Below, one piece after another: positions 41,230 through 49,252 of a stretch of 49,252 nucleotides of DNA (its first letter is position 1; the number at the start of each line of letters is the position of its first letter). The stretch is from Clostridia bacterium (GTDB taxonomy: Bacteria > Bacillota > Clostridia > Oscillospirales > CAG-272): positions 1-49,252 of the forward strand of contig JAFTSB010000062.1 of NCBI GenBank assembly GCA_017461945.1, in the 5' to 3' direction. Below the pieces are notes generated by a model, which had not been told where the DNA came from, made no database searches, and was given only the letters and a program-made list of their open reading frames with translations. The position numbers were made by a program, and so were the translations under genes.

Positions 41230-41898
41230 ATGGACACCTTGAAATTTGAAAATCTGGAGTATTTGGTGAATTACCCTGAAGATTACCAGGCAGGAAAACG
41301 CTATCCCGTGGTGCTGTTTTTGCACGGAGCCGGCACCCGCGGTGACGACATTGGCATTCTGGCCGGCAATCCGTTTATGAAAATGACGCAACGGTATGCG
41401 GAGTTCTCTTTTATCACGGTTGCGCCCCATTGCAAGCACGACACGTGGTTTGAATGCTTTGAAACGCTGATCCGCTTTGCAAAGGCTGTGGCTGCCGCTG
41501 ATTTCACCGACCCCGAGCGCTTCTATCTGGTGGGCAACAGTATGGGCGGCTACGGCACCTGGCAGCTGGCCACCGCGATCCCGGAATACCTGGCCGCCAT
41601 TATTCCCATTTGCGGCGGCGGTATGTATTGGAATGCCGGGCGCCTTGTCAACGTGCCCGTTTGGGCCTTTCACGGTGAGATCGACAACGTGGTCCGCCCT
41701 GAGGAATCGCAAAAAATGGTGGATGCCATCAATCAAAAGGGTGGCAATGCCAGGCTCACCCTTTACCCCAACACCAAGCACGATTCCTGGACACCCACCT
41801 ATAACACCGCAGAGGTTTTTGAGTGGCTGTTTGCACAGCGCAATCAAAACGCCACCGCCCTTGTAGACCAATATTCCAACAGCAAAATTTACGGATAA
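41230..41898 (+). CDS. Alpha/beta hydrolase (esterase-like)
   Basis: This is a 222-aa cytosolic hydrolase. The triad is visible: Ser104 in YLVGNSMGGYG, Asp152 in FHGEIDNVVRP, His184 in NTKHDSW. The oxyanion-hole region is VVLFLHGAGTRGDD. This small form resembles the phospholipase/carboxylesterase and sugar-ester hydrolases found beside GH43 genes, so removal of acyl groups from an oligosaccharide is a reasonable inference. It starts 20 bp after the GH43-like gene with ACGGAGCAAC upstream, so the two form an operon. Confidence 0.85.
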   Translation: MDTLKFENLEYLVNYPEDYQAGKRYPVVLFLHGAGTRGDDIGILAGNPFMKMTQRYAEFSFITVAPHCKHDTWFECFETLIRFAKAVAAADFTDPERFYLVGNSMGGYGTWQLATAIPEYLAAIIPICGGGMYWNAGRLVNVPVWAFHGEIDNVVRPEESQKMVDAINQKGGNARLTLYPNTKHDSWTPTYNTAEVFEWLFAQRNQNATALVDQYSNSKIYG

Positions 41899-41960
41899 AG
41901 TGCAAAAATAAGAAAACGGTATTGATTTTTTGAAAACTACAGTCTTGGAAAGGCATTAAA

Positions 41961-42848
41961 ATGAACACAAAGCAGCTTGTAAAAACCACTCTTGCTGATG
42001 TGCTTTTCGCCGTGATCGCAGGTGTGATCGTAGGCACGGCATACCACTTTTTTCAAAACAGTAACGGCTTTGCCCCCGGTGGTGTCGGCGGTCTTGCCAC
42101 CATCACCTATCACCTGTTGGCGGATAAGGTCAGCTGGTCGATCCTGATGGTCGCCTTTAATCTGCCCATCTTTATTCTGGTCAGCGCCATGATCAACCGC
42201 AAGCTGGGCGGCATTCTGATCCTCTATATGCTGGTGCAGTCCTTTATGCCCCAGCTTTACAATCTGATCGGCTTTCAACCCTATTGCCTTGCTAACAACG
42301 GTGGGGATTTCAACATCGTGTTTGCCTGCATTGCCACAGGCGTGATCTCGGGCTTTGGTTTTTCTCTGATGCTAAAGCGCTTTGGCGCCAGCGGCGGCAC
42401 CTATGGTATTTCTGCCCTTCTGAAAAAAATGAAGCCCGATATGAACATCGCATACGTTTCCTTTATTATGGATGCCTGCGTGGTATTTGTGGCATTTTTC
42501 GTATACGGCATGAAGGTCACCCCTGTGATCTGCACTCTGCTCAACCTGTTTATCGCCAATGTGATCGTGGATCACGGTCTGAACGGCATCAAAAATGGCT
42601 ACAAGTTTGAGATCATCACCGCCGACCCCAAGGGCCTTGCTGAGGAACTGATGACAAAGCTGCACCACGGCGTCACCGAAATGCAGGTGCACGGTATGTA
42701 TTCCGACACCGATAAATATATGCTGGTTTGCATTATCAACAAGCGGCAGATCGGCGAGATGATGAAGATCCTGAAGGCACACCCCGATACCTTTGCCAGC
42801 TTTGTAAAGGTCAATGAGGTGTTCGGTAATTTCAAGAGACGTGTTTGA
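41961..42848 (+). CDS. YitT-family membrane protein
   Basis: This is a 295-aa protein with an N-terminal membrane part of five or six helices (VLFAVIAGVIVGTAYHFF; FAPGGVGGLATITYHLLAD; ASGGTYGISALL) and a C-terminal cytosolic DUF2179 domain (KYMLVCIINKRQIGEMMKIL). The GVGGLA and ASGGT motifs mark the YitT family, of unknown transport or signalling role. It starts at 41961 after GGAAAGGC. A 13-bp match to the AraC operator region (TTTTTGAAAACTA at 41927-41939) lies just upstream. It is probably not part of the GH43 operon by function. Confidence 0.87.
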   Translation: MNTKQLVKTTLADVLFAVIAGVIVGTAYHFFQNSNGFAPGGVGGLATITYHLLADKVSWSILMVAFNLPIFILVSAMINRKLGGILILYMLVQSFMPQLYNLIGFQPYCLANNGGDFNIVFACIATGVISGFGFSLMLKRFGASGGTYGISALLKKMKPDMNIAYVSFIMDACVVFVAFFVYGMKVTPVICTLLNLFIANVIVDHGLNGIKNGYKFEIITADPKGLAEELMTKLHHGVTEMQVHGMYSDTDKYMLVCIINKRQIGEMMKILKAHPDTFASFVKVNEVFGNFKRRV

Positions 42849-42892
42849 TTTTTTAATACCATGCACCCCTTTTTATACTATGGAGGTATTAT

Positions 42893-44779
42893 ATGAAGCT
42901 GTATTTTGAGCAAGCGCAGGAGCTGCAGGAGGGCATTGCCCTTTTGGCCCCGGAGCTGCACATTTCCCTTTGCCCGGCAGCCGAGGCCGATGTGACCGTT
43001 ACCGTAAAGAAAGAGCCAACTGCCATTTCGGCCGTCACGCTGAACGGCACCAAAGCCGAGATCACCTTTGGCGGCGGCAAGTCCCGCTTTTTCCGGGCGC
43101 TGGCGACGTTGACACAATGGCTGAAGGAGGGTATACAGAGCTGTTCTGTGACCGAAACGCCTCTGTTCTGCTCCAATGGTGCCATGGTCGATATGTCCCG
43201 TAACGCGGTCATGAATATAGAGACCGTGCAGCTGATGCTGCGCAAAATGGCGCTGATGGGTATGAATACCTTTATGCTGTATACCGAGGATACCTATGAG
43301 CTGGAGGAGTTCCCCTATTTTGGCTATATGCGTGGCCGATATACAAAGGAGGAGCTCCGCGAGTTGGATGCCTATGCACTTTCCCTTGGCATTGAACTGA
43401 TTCCCTGCATTCAGACATTGGGACATCTTGCCACCGCTCTGCGCTGGGCAACCGCCTCCGGATACAAGGACACCGAGGATGTGCTGATGGTGGGGGCGGA
43501 AAAAACCTACACCCTGATCGACCAAATGTTGAAAACCGCAGCCGAGTGCTTTACCAGCCGTCGCATCCACATCGGCATGGATGAGACCCATTCCCTTGGC
43601 ACAGGCAAGTATCTGGATCGGAAAGGCTATCGTGTGCGCTATGAAATCTTTTTAGAGCATCTGAACAAGGTGGCGGCGATGGCACAGTCCTATGGCTTTG
43701 CCCCTATGATGTGGAGCGATATGTTCTTCCGCATGTCGGCGGCCGGCATGGAGGGCTATAAGGATTACGATGTTCGAACCGTGCTAAAATCCGACATTGC
43801 AAAGGACATTCCCAAGGGTGTTCAAATGGTGTTTTGGGATTATTATAACGACAAGGAATCCTTTTACAGCACCAACATTGAAAAGCATCGCCAGCTGGGT
43901 GACAACACCATATTTGCCGGCGGCGTTTGGACCTGGAGCGGCCATTGCCCCCTGTATTCCCGCTCCCTTGCCTACACCCTGCCTGCGCTGGATGCCTGCA
44001 AAAAGCACGCCGTGCAGGAGGTGCTGGCTACCGTATGGCACAACGGTTCGGAGGCTTGCTTGATTATGGGTCTGGCCGGTCTTGCCTGGTATGCCGATTT
44101 TGACTACACCGGTCATTACGACGAGAATAGCGTTAAGCGCTGCTTTGCTGCCGCCGGCTGTGGCTCTTACGATGATTTTATGAAGGCCGAGCTCCCGGAG
44201 CATCCCGTGGACAGCGCCTTTTGCGCCACCCGCGTGCTGCTGTACAACGATCCTCTGATCGGCTTGACGGACAAACACGTAGCGGCGCTACCCGATACCA
44301 AGCGCTTTTATACCGATGCTTTGCAACAGCTGCAGGGCATTGGCAACGGCGCCTTTGGTCCTGCCTTTGAGACCGTTCGTCGCTTGACCGATCTTTTGAT
44401 CAACAAGGCCGACTTTGGCGTGCGGCTAAAACACGCCTATGATGCAAAGGATCGGGAGGCACTGACCGCGCTGGCCGAGGAATGCCATACGGTATGCGAC
44501 AAGATCGACGCCCTGCGCGCCGCTCATCGCCATGCTTGGATGACCTATTGCAAGCCCTTTGGCTGGGAGGTACACGATATCCGCTACGGTGGCCTGAAGG
44601 CACGGTTTGAAACGGCAAAAGATCGCATCCTTTCTTATCTTGCCGGTGAAATTTCGGAAATTGAGGAGCTGACCGCCGAGCGTTTGCGTTATGACGGTGC
44701 CGGCGAGGGAGCAGATCCCATTACCCAGGGCTTTCGTTGGTATCGCTACCGCGCCCTTTCCACCCCGGGTATTCTATAA
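42893..44779 (+). CDS. GH20-family beta-N-acetylhexosaminidase-like protein
   Basis: This is a 628-aa cytosolic protein. An N-terminal alpha/beta domain (residues 1-90) is followed by a TIM barrel with the GH20 signature SRRIHIGMDETHSLG (Asp230-Glu231), the pair needed for substrate-assisted cleavage. PCIQTLGHLATALRW and GFAPMMWSDMFFR are further barrel motifs, and FAGGVWTWSGHCPL supplies substrate tryptophans. A C-terminal helical region of about 220 residues follows. The start at 42893 follows GGAGG. The stop overlaps the next start (TAATG), so it forms a coupled operon with the SUMF1-fold protein and the nucleoside hydrolase. Expected substrate: GlcNAc- or GalNAc-containing oligosaccharides. 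Confidence 0.85.
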   Translation: MKLYFEQAQELQEGIALLAPELHISLCPAAEADVTVTVKKEPTAISAVTLNGTKAEITFGGGKSRFFRALATLTQWLKEGIQSCSVTETPLFCSNGAMVDMSRNAVMNIETVQLMLRKMALMGMNTFMLYTEDTYELEEFPYFGYMRGRYTKEELRELDAYALSLGIELIPCIQTLGHLATALRWATASGYKDTEDVLMVGAEKTYTLIDQMLKTAAECFTSRRIHIGMDETHSLGTGKYLDRKGYRVRYEIFLEHLNKVAAMAQSYGFAPMMWSDMFFRMSAAGMEGYKDYDVRTVLKSDIAKDIPKGVQMVFWDYYNDKESFYSTNIEKHRQLGDNTIFAGGVWTWSGHCPLYSRSLAYTLPALDACKKHAVQEVLATVWHNGSEACLIMGLAGLAWYADFDYTGHYDENSVKRCFAAAGCGSYDDFMKAELPEHPVDSAFCATRVLLYNDPLIGLTDKHVAALPDTKRFYTDALQQLQGIGNGAFGPAFETVRRLTDLLINKADFGVRLKHAYDAKDREALTALAEECHTVCDKIDALRAAHRHAWMTYCKPFGWEVHDIRYGGLKARFETAKDRILSYLAGEISEIEELTAERLRYDGAGEGADPITQGFRWYRYRALSTPGIL

Positions 44780-45834
44780 TGATGCAGGGCGCGCTTGAGA
44801 ACCGCCACTTGGCGGACAAAACGGGCAAGACCTCCCATATGGTCTTCATTCCTCGCTTTGATCTTTGCGAGGTGATCCCTGGTGGCAGCCCCGTCCCTCA
44901 CCCGGCCTTTGTACTGGGGGATCGGATACTGCCCGGCATTTATATTTCCAAATATCAAAACGTGATGGAAGAAGGGCTGGCTTATTCCCGTCAAGGGCAG
45001 GATCCCGCCACGAGCGTCAGCTTTGACCAAGCCGCCGAGGCCTGTGCCGCCAAAGGCGACGGCTGGCATTTGATGAGCGCCCTGGAATGGGGTGCCTTGG
45101 CCCTTTGGTGCCTGAAGCACGATCAACTCCCCTTTGGAAACAATCACGATGGCAAGGACTATCGTGAGGACGCACAAACGGCCACGGTGGCTTTTGCGGA
45201 TCCCACCGCCGGCATCATCCGCACCGCCACCGGCACGGGGCCCATTACATGGAGCCACAACCGCCGCGAGGACGGCATTTACGATCTGAACGGCAACATA
45301 TGGGAATGGCAGGGTGGCATCCGCTTGGTGCGCGGTGAGCTGCAGCTGCTCCCCCCTGCCCTAACAAACGATTCGTCGGCGGATTCCCTTTCGTGGCGCG
45401 CCATCAACGCACACACGGGAGAGCTGCTTTTCCCCGACGGCACAGGTACCACCTCCCACAGCATCAAGCTGGATTACCAAAACGGCGTTTGGTGCTATAC
45501 AGAAGCCATAAATGACGCATTTTCTCATGCACGGTACTGCGATTTTCTTGCCGTCACCGCTCCCGGCCTTTCTCCTGCGGCCAAGGAGCTGCTCTGCGCG
45601 CTGGGTTGCCTTTGGGAGCACCCCTGCCAGGCACTGGAGGGTGTCAGCCTGTATGCAAACAACGGTGCCGCCGAGCGAATGGTATTCCGCGGCGGACGTT
45701 GGGGGCAGCAGCAAAACGCAGGTGTATTTAAGAATTGCTTTGATGATCCGCGCAGCTATGCCGGCCCCGCTGTCGGCTTTCGCGCCGCCTATCATCCGCC
45801 TCTTGACGCTACCCCCTCCAAGGAGGTTTTATGA
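44779..45834 (+). CDS. SUMF1/formylglycine-generating-enzyme-fold protein without catalytic cysteines
   Basis: This protein of about 351 aa has the C-type-lectin-like fold of the FGE-sulfatase family. Typical segments are YISKYQNVMEEGLAYSRQG, CAAKGDGWHLMSALEWGAL, YDLNGNIWEWQGG and, near the end, FRGGRWGQQQNAGVFKNCF then GPAVGFRAAY. The paired cysteines of true formylglycine-generating enzymes are not present (one Cys remains), so it is more likely a ligand- or sugar-binding member. No sulfatase is nearby. The start is the ATG at 44779, overlapping the GH20 stop (TAATG), and its end overlaps the nucleoside hydrolase start (ATGA). Confidence 0.75.
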   Translation: MMQGALENRHLADKTGKTSHMVFIPRFDLCEVIPGGSPVPHPAFVLGDRILPGIYISKYQNVMEEGLAYSRQGQDPATSVSFDQAAEACAAKGDGWHLMSALEWGALALWCLKHDQLPFGNNHDGKDYREDAQTATVAFADPTAGIIRTATGTGPITWSHNRREDGIYDLNGNIWEWQGGIRLVRGELQLLPPALTNDSSADSLSWRAINAHTGELLFPDGTGTTSHSIKLDYQNGVWCYTEAINDAFSHARYCDFLAVTAPGLSPAAKELLCALGCLWEHPCQALEGVSLYANNGAAERMVFRGGRWGQQQNAGVFKNCFDDPRSYAGPAVGFRAAYHPPLDATPSKEVL

Positions 45835-46775
45835 AGCCCATCGACCTGATATTTGACACCGACGTTGGATCGGATTGTGATGATATGATGGCCCTGGCCT
45901 ATCTGGCCTATGCGCAACGGGAGGGGGCGGTGCAGTTGCGCGCCGTCACCTATTCCAACGGCGTACCCGAGGGGCCTGCCGCCATCCGCACGATGCTGCG
46001 GACCTTGGGCACTCCGGTGCCGCCCATCGGTATTCCTGCAACCCCCATGAAGCCCTATGAGCATTACTGCCGCCAGGTCGTATCGCGCTTTGGTACGGCA
46101 GAGGATCTTGCCCCCACCGAGAATGCGGTCAAGGTATTGCGCCGCGCCCTTGCGCAAAGCGAAAATGCCGTGATCTGCGCCGTGGGCGCCATGACCAATA
46201 TTTCTGATCTATTGAAAAGCCTCCCCGATGAAATCAGCCCCCTGAACGGTGTCGAGCTGGTGCACCAAAAATGCGCCAAGGTGGTGTTGATGGCCGGCAT
46301 CTTTGATCCTGCCGTCACGCGGATAGAGTGGAACATTCATTTGGACGTTGCAGCGGCCCAAAATGTCGCAAAATCCTGCCCCGTTCCCGTGTTTTGGTTA
46401 CCAAGCGAGACCGGGACCGATATCATTACGGGTGGTCCTGCTCTTGAAAAATATGGAGAAGACACCCCCCTTTCCCTCTCTTTTTGCCTCTTTCCCGGCG
46501 TAAAAAAGAAGGGTGGCCGCCATTCGTGGGATCCGGTTACCGCCATGTATGCCGTGGAGGGCTGCAGAGACTTTTTGACCGAAAGCCGGTGTGGCACCGT
46601 TACCGTTGACGGCGAAGGGCGCACCGCTTTTCTACCCGACGCAAACGGCCTCCATCGCGTGTTGACCGTTCCGGAGCAACCGGGCCTCACCCAAGCAGAA
46701 CGCAAGGCCTTGGTGGCGGCTTATATCGACGGCTGCGCGATGAAAATCATGGCTGATTATTTCACAGTCCATTGA
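45831..46775 (+). CDS. Nucleoside hydrolase-family protein (IUNH)
   Basis: This is a 314-aa N-ribohydrolase-like protein. The calcium-binding motif is LIFDTDVGSDCDDMMALAY near residue 6, slightly different from the usual DTDPGxDDA. Further family motifs are CAVGAMTNISDLLKS and VVLMAGIF, and the catalytic His may be in GGRHSWDPVTAMYAV. The start at 45831 follows AAGGAGG and overlaps the previous stop. Being in an operon with a hexosaminidase is unusual for purine salvage, so its substrate may be a different N-glycoside. Confidence 0.85.
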   Translation: MKPIDLIFDTDVGSDCDDMMALAYLAYAQREGAVQLRAVTYSNGVPEGPAAIRTMLRTLGTPVPPIGIPATPMKPYEHYCRQVVSRFGTAEDLAPTENAVKVLRRALAQSENAVICAVGAMTNISDLLKSLPDEISPLNGVELVHQKCAKVVLMAGIFDPAVTRIEWNIHLDVAAAQNVAKSCPVPVFWLPSETGTDIITGGPALEKYGEDTPLSLSFCLFPGVKKKGGRHSWDPVTAMYAVEGCRDFLTESRCGTVTVDGEGRTAFLPDANGLHRVLTVPEQPGLTQAERKALVAAYIDGCAMKIMADYFTVH

Positions 46776-46800
46776 TTTTCTTTTTTTCTCGTGCTATACT
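46772..46800 (+). promoter_or_regulatory. Promoter of the PHP-MFS pair
   Basis: TTGATT (46772-46777) and TATACT (46795-46800) at 17 bp, overlapping the end of the nucleoside hydrolase gene. AAGGAGG precedes the start at 46832. Confidence 0.7.
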
Positions 46801-46831
46801 AAACTCAATAAAAAGTAAGGAGGGCTCTGCT

Positions 46832-47764
46832 ATGAGACCTTTTCATGACGTACACGTGCACAATTATCTTTCCTCCTGCAGCGGTGACAACCAATCCACC
46901 GTGGAAAGCTATATCGAGGTGGCAAAATCGTTGGATATGAAGCTGATCGGCTTTGCCAATCACACTTGGGATGAGACCATAGAGCTCCCCGCCTCCAGCA
47001 GCTTTTACAAGCGACAGAGCATGGCCTTTCAGATGCAGATCAAAAGTCAGATTCCCGAACGGGTAGAGGGCCTGAAAATTTTGGTGGGAGCCGAAACCGA
47101 ATACTGCGGCATGTATGACGTGCTGGGTATGGGTAAGGATGCCGCATTGCAGCTGGACTTTTTGCTGATCCCCCACTCCCACGTGCATATGCGCAATTTT
47201 GTGATGCCTGCCACCGAGGACGTGACCAACGCCCGCGCCCGTGTGGCTGAGATCTTTGCAGGCATTGAGGGCATCACGCCCGAGCGCGCTACCGCCTTGG
47301 CCAAGACCCTGCCCGAGCCCGAGCTGGAGGCCTTTATGACCGAAAAGAAGGTGGATTACGTCCAATTTGTCTCTGACTTTATGGTGGAGAGCTTCCGCTC
47401 GCTGATGCAAAACGAAACGCTGAAAAGCTACAGCGATCTGATTCCCGTTTCCATTGCCCACCCCTTCCAGCCCGTGGGCTCCTGGCCCCTGCGTGACCCT
47501 ATGGTGGCGCGGATTTCCGACAACACCTTTGGCGAGTTGTTTCAAATGGCGGCCAAGCGGGGCATCGGCCTTGAAATCAACGGTGCCACCAACTCCCCCG
47601 AGGTCTTCCGTATGTTCGGTGTGGCCAAGGAATGTGGTTGCAAGTTCACCTTCGGCTCGGATATGCATGCCAGGGTCGATATGCAAAAGGTTTTTGGCGC
47701 GCAGCCCTGCATCGATCATCTGGGGCTTACCGAAAACGATCTGATGGAGTTTGTACGCACCTGA
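46832..47764 (+). CDS. PHP-domain protein
   Basis: This 310-aa cytosolic protein of the polymerase and histidinol phosphatase fold is longer than the tandem PHP proteins at 22213-23627 and only distantly similar. Metal motifs occur in order: DVHVHNYLSSCSGD, IGFANHTWD, VGAETEYCG, LIPHSHVHM, SIAHPFQP and FGSDMHARV. An extra helical insertion (residues 130-200) follows the fourth motif. The start at 46832 follows AAGGAGG. The MFS transporter gene begins one base after its stop, so the two are co-translated and probably share a substrate. Confidence 0.85.
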   Translation: MRPFHDVHVHNYLSSCSGDNQSTVESYIEVAKSLDMKLIGFANHTWDETIELPASSSFYKRQSMAFQMQIKSQIPERVEGLKILVGAETEYCGMYDVLGMGKDAALQLDFLLIPHSHVHMRNFVMPATEDVTNARARVAEIFAGIEGITPERATALAKTLPEPELEAFMTEKKVDYVQFVSDFMVESFRSLMQNETLKSYSDLIPVSIAHPFQPVGSWPLRDPMVARISDNTFGELFQMAAKRGIGLEINGATNSPEVFRMFGVAKECGCKFTFGSDMHARVDMQKVFGAQPCIDHLGLTENDLMEFVRT

Positions 47765-47765
47765 T

Positions 47766-49022
47766 ATGAAACAACGTTATACACGGGTCAAGTTGGCTTG
47801 CTATTCCACCAACATTACCATGTCGGTGGTGGGCAACCTCTCTCCCCTTCTCTTTCTCACATTTCGCCTGCTTTATGGCATTTCCTATTCGCTTTTGGGG
47901 CTCTTGGTGCTGATCAACTTCTCCACCCAACTGCTCATTGATCTGATCTTCTCGTTTTTCTCACACAAATTCAACATTCCGCTCACCGTGCGACTCACCC
48001 CCGCACTGGCGGTGGTCGGTCTTTGCATTTATGCGCTGTTCCCTTATTTTTGGCCCCAATATGCCTATCTCGGATTGGTGCTTGGCACTGTGATCTTTTC
48101 ATCCTCCAGCGGTCTTGCCGAGGTATTGATCAGCCCCACCATTGCAGCGATACCGGCAGAAAACCCCGAGCACGAAATGAGCAAGCTCCATTCGATCTAC
48201 GCTTGGGGCGTGGTGTTTATGATCGCTGTCAGCACCGTTTATCTTCTGCTGATCGGCAACAAGCACTGGCACTGGTTGGCGCTTGGCTTTGCGGCGGTCC
48301 CTCTGATGGCCAGCATTCTGTTTGCCGGCACCGAGGTTCCTCAAGTCGAGGCCGCCGAAAAGGGCGGTGTCGGCATTGTGGAAATGATCAAAAAGCCGGC
48401 CTTGTGGCTTTGTGTCTTTGCCATTTTTCTGGGCGGCGCCGCCGAATGTACCATGGCGCAATGGTGCTCTGGCTATTTGGAGCAAGCTCTTGGCATCCCT
48501 AAGGTTTGGGGCGATCTGTTTGGCGTAGCGCTGTTTGCGGTGATGATGGGGCTGGGCAGAAGTCTTTATGCCAAAATCGGCAAAAATATCGGAAAGATCC
48601 TCTTTTTCGGCGCTGTGGGGGCAACCCTGTGCTATTTGACAGCGGCCATCTCTCCCGTACCCGTTTTGGGACTTTTCGCCTGCGCCCTGACCGGTTTTTG
48701 CACCTCTATGCTCTGGCCCGGCAGCTTGATCGTCAGCGCCGATCGCTTTCCAAAGGGCGGCGTGTTCATCTATGCCATTATGGCGGCCGGCGGCGATCTG
48801 GGTGCCTCGGTGGGCCCTCAGCTGGTGGGTGTGATCACCGATGCGGTGGCAGCCAATCCTACCGCCGCTTCCCTTGCCGCGCGCTTGACACTCAACCCCG
48901 ATCAGCTTGGCATGAAGGCCGGTATGCTGGTGGGCATGCTGTTCCCCTTGGTAGCCATTTTGGTCTATCTTACGATCTGGAAGGGCCGGCGCCCTGCAGA
49001 AATATCTGCACAAGAATCATAA
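47766..49022 (+). CDS. MFS transporter
   Basis: This is an integral membrane protein of about 418 aa with some twelve hydrophobic segments, of the major facilitator superfamily. The first helices include NITMSVVGNLSPLLFLTFRL and LIDLIFSFFSHKF. The central loop (VPQVEAAEKGGVGIVEMIKK) separates the two six-helix halves. AECTMAQWCSGYLEQ in helix 7 resembles sugar-type (FucP-like) transporters. The ATG at 47766 is taken because it lies one base after the PHP stop; an upstream frame start at 47751 overlaps that gene. The substrate is unknown. Confidence 0.85.
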   Translation: MKQRYTRVKLACYSTNITMSVVGNLSPLLFLTFRLLYGISYSLLGLLVLINFSTQLLIDLIFSFFSHKFNIPLTVRLTPALAVVGLCIYALFPYFWPQYAYLGLVLGTVIFSSSSGLAEVLISPTIAAIPAENPEHEMSKLHSIYAWGVVFMIAVSTVYLLLIGNKHWHWLALGFAAVPLMASILFAGTEVPQVEAAEKGGVGIVEMIKKPALWLCVFAIFLGGAAECTMAQWCSGYLEQALGIPKVWGDLFGVALFAVMMGLGRSLYAKIGKNIGKILFFGAVGATLCYLTAAISPVPVLGLFACALTGFCTSMLWPGSLIVSADRFPKGGVFIYAIMAAGGDLGASVGPQLVGVITDAVAANPTAASLAARLTLNPDQLGMKAGMLVGMLFPLVAILVYLTIWKGRRPAEISAQES

Positions 49023-49042
49023 CCACCACTTCAAGTGGTGGT
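49022..49042. repeat. Perfect 10-bp hairpin directly after the MFS gene
   Basis: ACCACCACTT and AAGTGGTGGT are separated by one base. There is no T-run, so it is not a typical terminator. The downstream stretch 49043-49103 has a second small fold (GCCTT/AAGGC). Such foldbacks also occur at ends of IS200/IS605-type elements, but no transposase is present. Confidence 0.4.
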
Positions 49043-49123
49043 ATGCACCGTGCCTTCAAGGCAAAAGTGCTAACGACATCGAAAGACGTCCTGAACAATA
49101 AACATTAGTAATTATCGCCCCAC

Positions 49124-49252
49124 TGCCGAAAATTCGGCAAAGCCTCGCCCTTGGGGAGAGGTGGCGGCGGAGCCGACGGAGAGGGGGTATTTTCTGCCCT
49201 CTCACCCGCCTTCGCGGGAGCTCTCCCATAGGGAGAGCCTATGGCTAAAGCA
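49124..49252. repeat. MITE-like palindromic repeat, cut by the window edge
   Basis: A small palindrome, TGCCGAA-AA-TTCGGCA (49124-49139), precedes a long imperfect inverted repeat: the arm at 49141-49185 (with CCCTTGGGGAGAGG) pairs with the arm at 49197-49246 (with CTCTCCCATAGGGAGAG). Repeats with this composition (CTCTCCC...GGGAGAG, GGCGGAGCC) are scattered between genes in many gut Clostridia. I see no gene in 49023-49252. Confidence 0.7.

Noticed and set aside
44779-45834. Diversity-generating retroelement target (C-type-lectin fold)
   Set aside because: No reverse transcriptase or template repeat is present nearby, and the C-terminal region shows no sign of adenine-directed variation.
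49022-49103. A complete IS200/IS605 element end
   Set aside because: Only the foldback resembles one; no transposase or left end is in the window.

Overview
The window (about 49 kb, moderately GC-rich) looks like the chromosome of an anaerobic Gram-positive gut bacterium, most likely a Clostridia member of the Oscillospirales type. The reasons are strong AGGAGG-type ribosome binding sites, consensus sigma-A promoters, a glycyl-radical enzyme, acetate kinase, TmcAL, an SDR-type UxuB, many glycan-active enzymes, and a palindromic repeat at the right end of the kind common in gut Clostridia. No rRNA, tRNA, CRISPR array or transposase gene was found. This taxonomic call is an inference from gene content.

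Layout. Positions 1-5737 hold a small conserved gene, then a three-gene operon (EamA transporter, glycyl-radical enzyme, aldo/keto reductase) divergent from an AraC regulator. Positions 5745-11701 carry housekeeping genes (tmcAL, ackA, gpmI) with a GH39-like glycosidase between them. Positions 11879-16191 hold a GH78-like rhamnosidase, an FAD oxidoreductase and a GH20-like barrel protein. Positions 16350-22167 are a glucuronate-type operon (uxuA, uxuB, two sugar isomerase/epimerase barrels, a Gfo/Idh/MocA dehydrogenase) with a divergent AraC regulator. Positions 22213-23994 are two tandem PHP genes and a decayed metallo-beta-lactamase pseudogene. Positions 24039-29709 carry a transglutaminase-like protein, a small membrane protein, prfB, a lipoprotein, serA and serC.

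Positions 29995-38699 are the most unusual part. On the minus strand, one strong promoter drives eleven tightly packed genes that encode only phage packaging and capsid functions: terminase, portal, a Prp-like cysteine protease, a scaffold-like protein, an N4-gp56-type major capsid protein and small proteins. No tail, integrase, replication or lysis enzyme gene is visible. A divergent helix-turn-helix repressor and an ImmA/IrrE-like protein follow, and their transcript appears to run into glpK. The capsid and scaffold proteins both begin with an LHLFG motif resembling Prp cleavage sites, and a Prp-like protease is encoded between portal and scaffold.

Positions 40373-49022 return to carbohydrate use: GH43-like glycosidase, alpha/beta hydrolase, YitT membrane protein, then GH20 hexosaminidase, a SUMF1-fold protein and a nucleoside hydrolase in one coupled operon, and a PHP protein with an MFS transporter. 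The right end is a MITE-like palindromic repeat cut by the window edge.

Three promoters of catabolic genes (EamA/glycyl-radical operon, GH78, uxuA) share one arrangement: a 9-10 bp direct repeat spaced 20-21 bp and placed against a poor -35 box, as expected for AraC-family activators. Two of the three lie next to an AraC gene.
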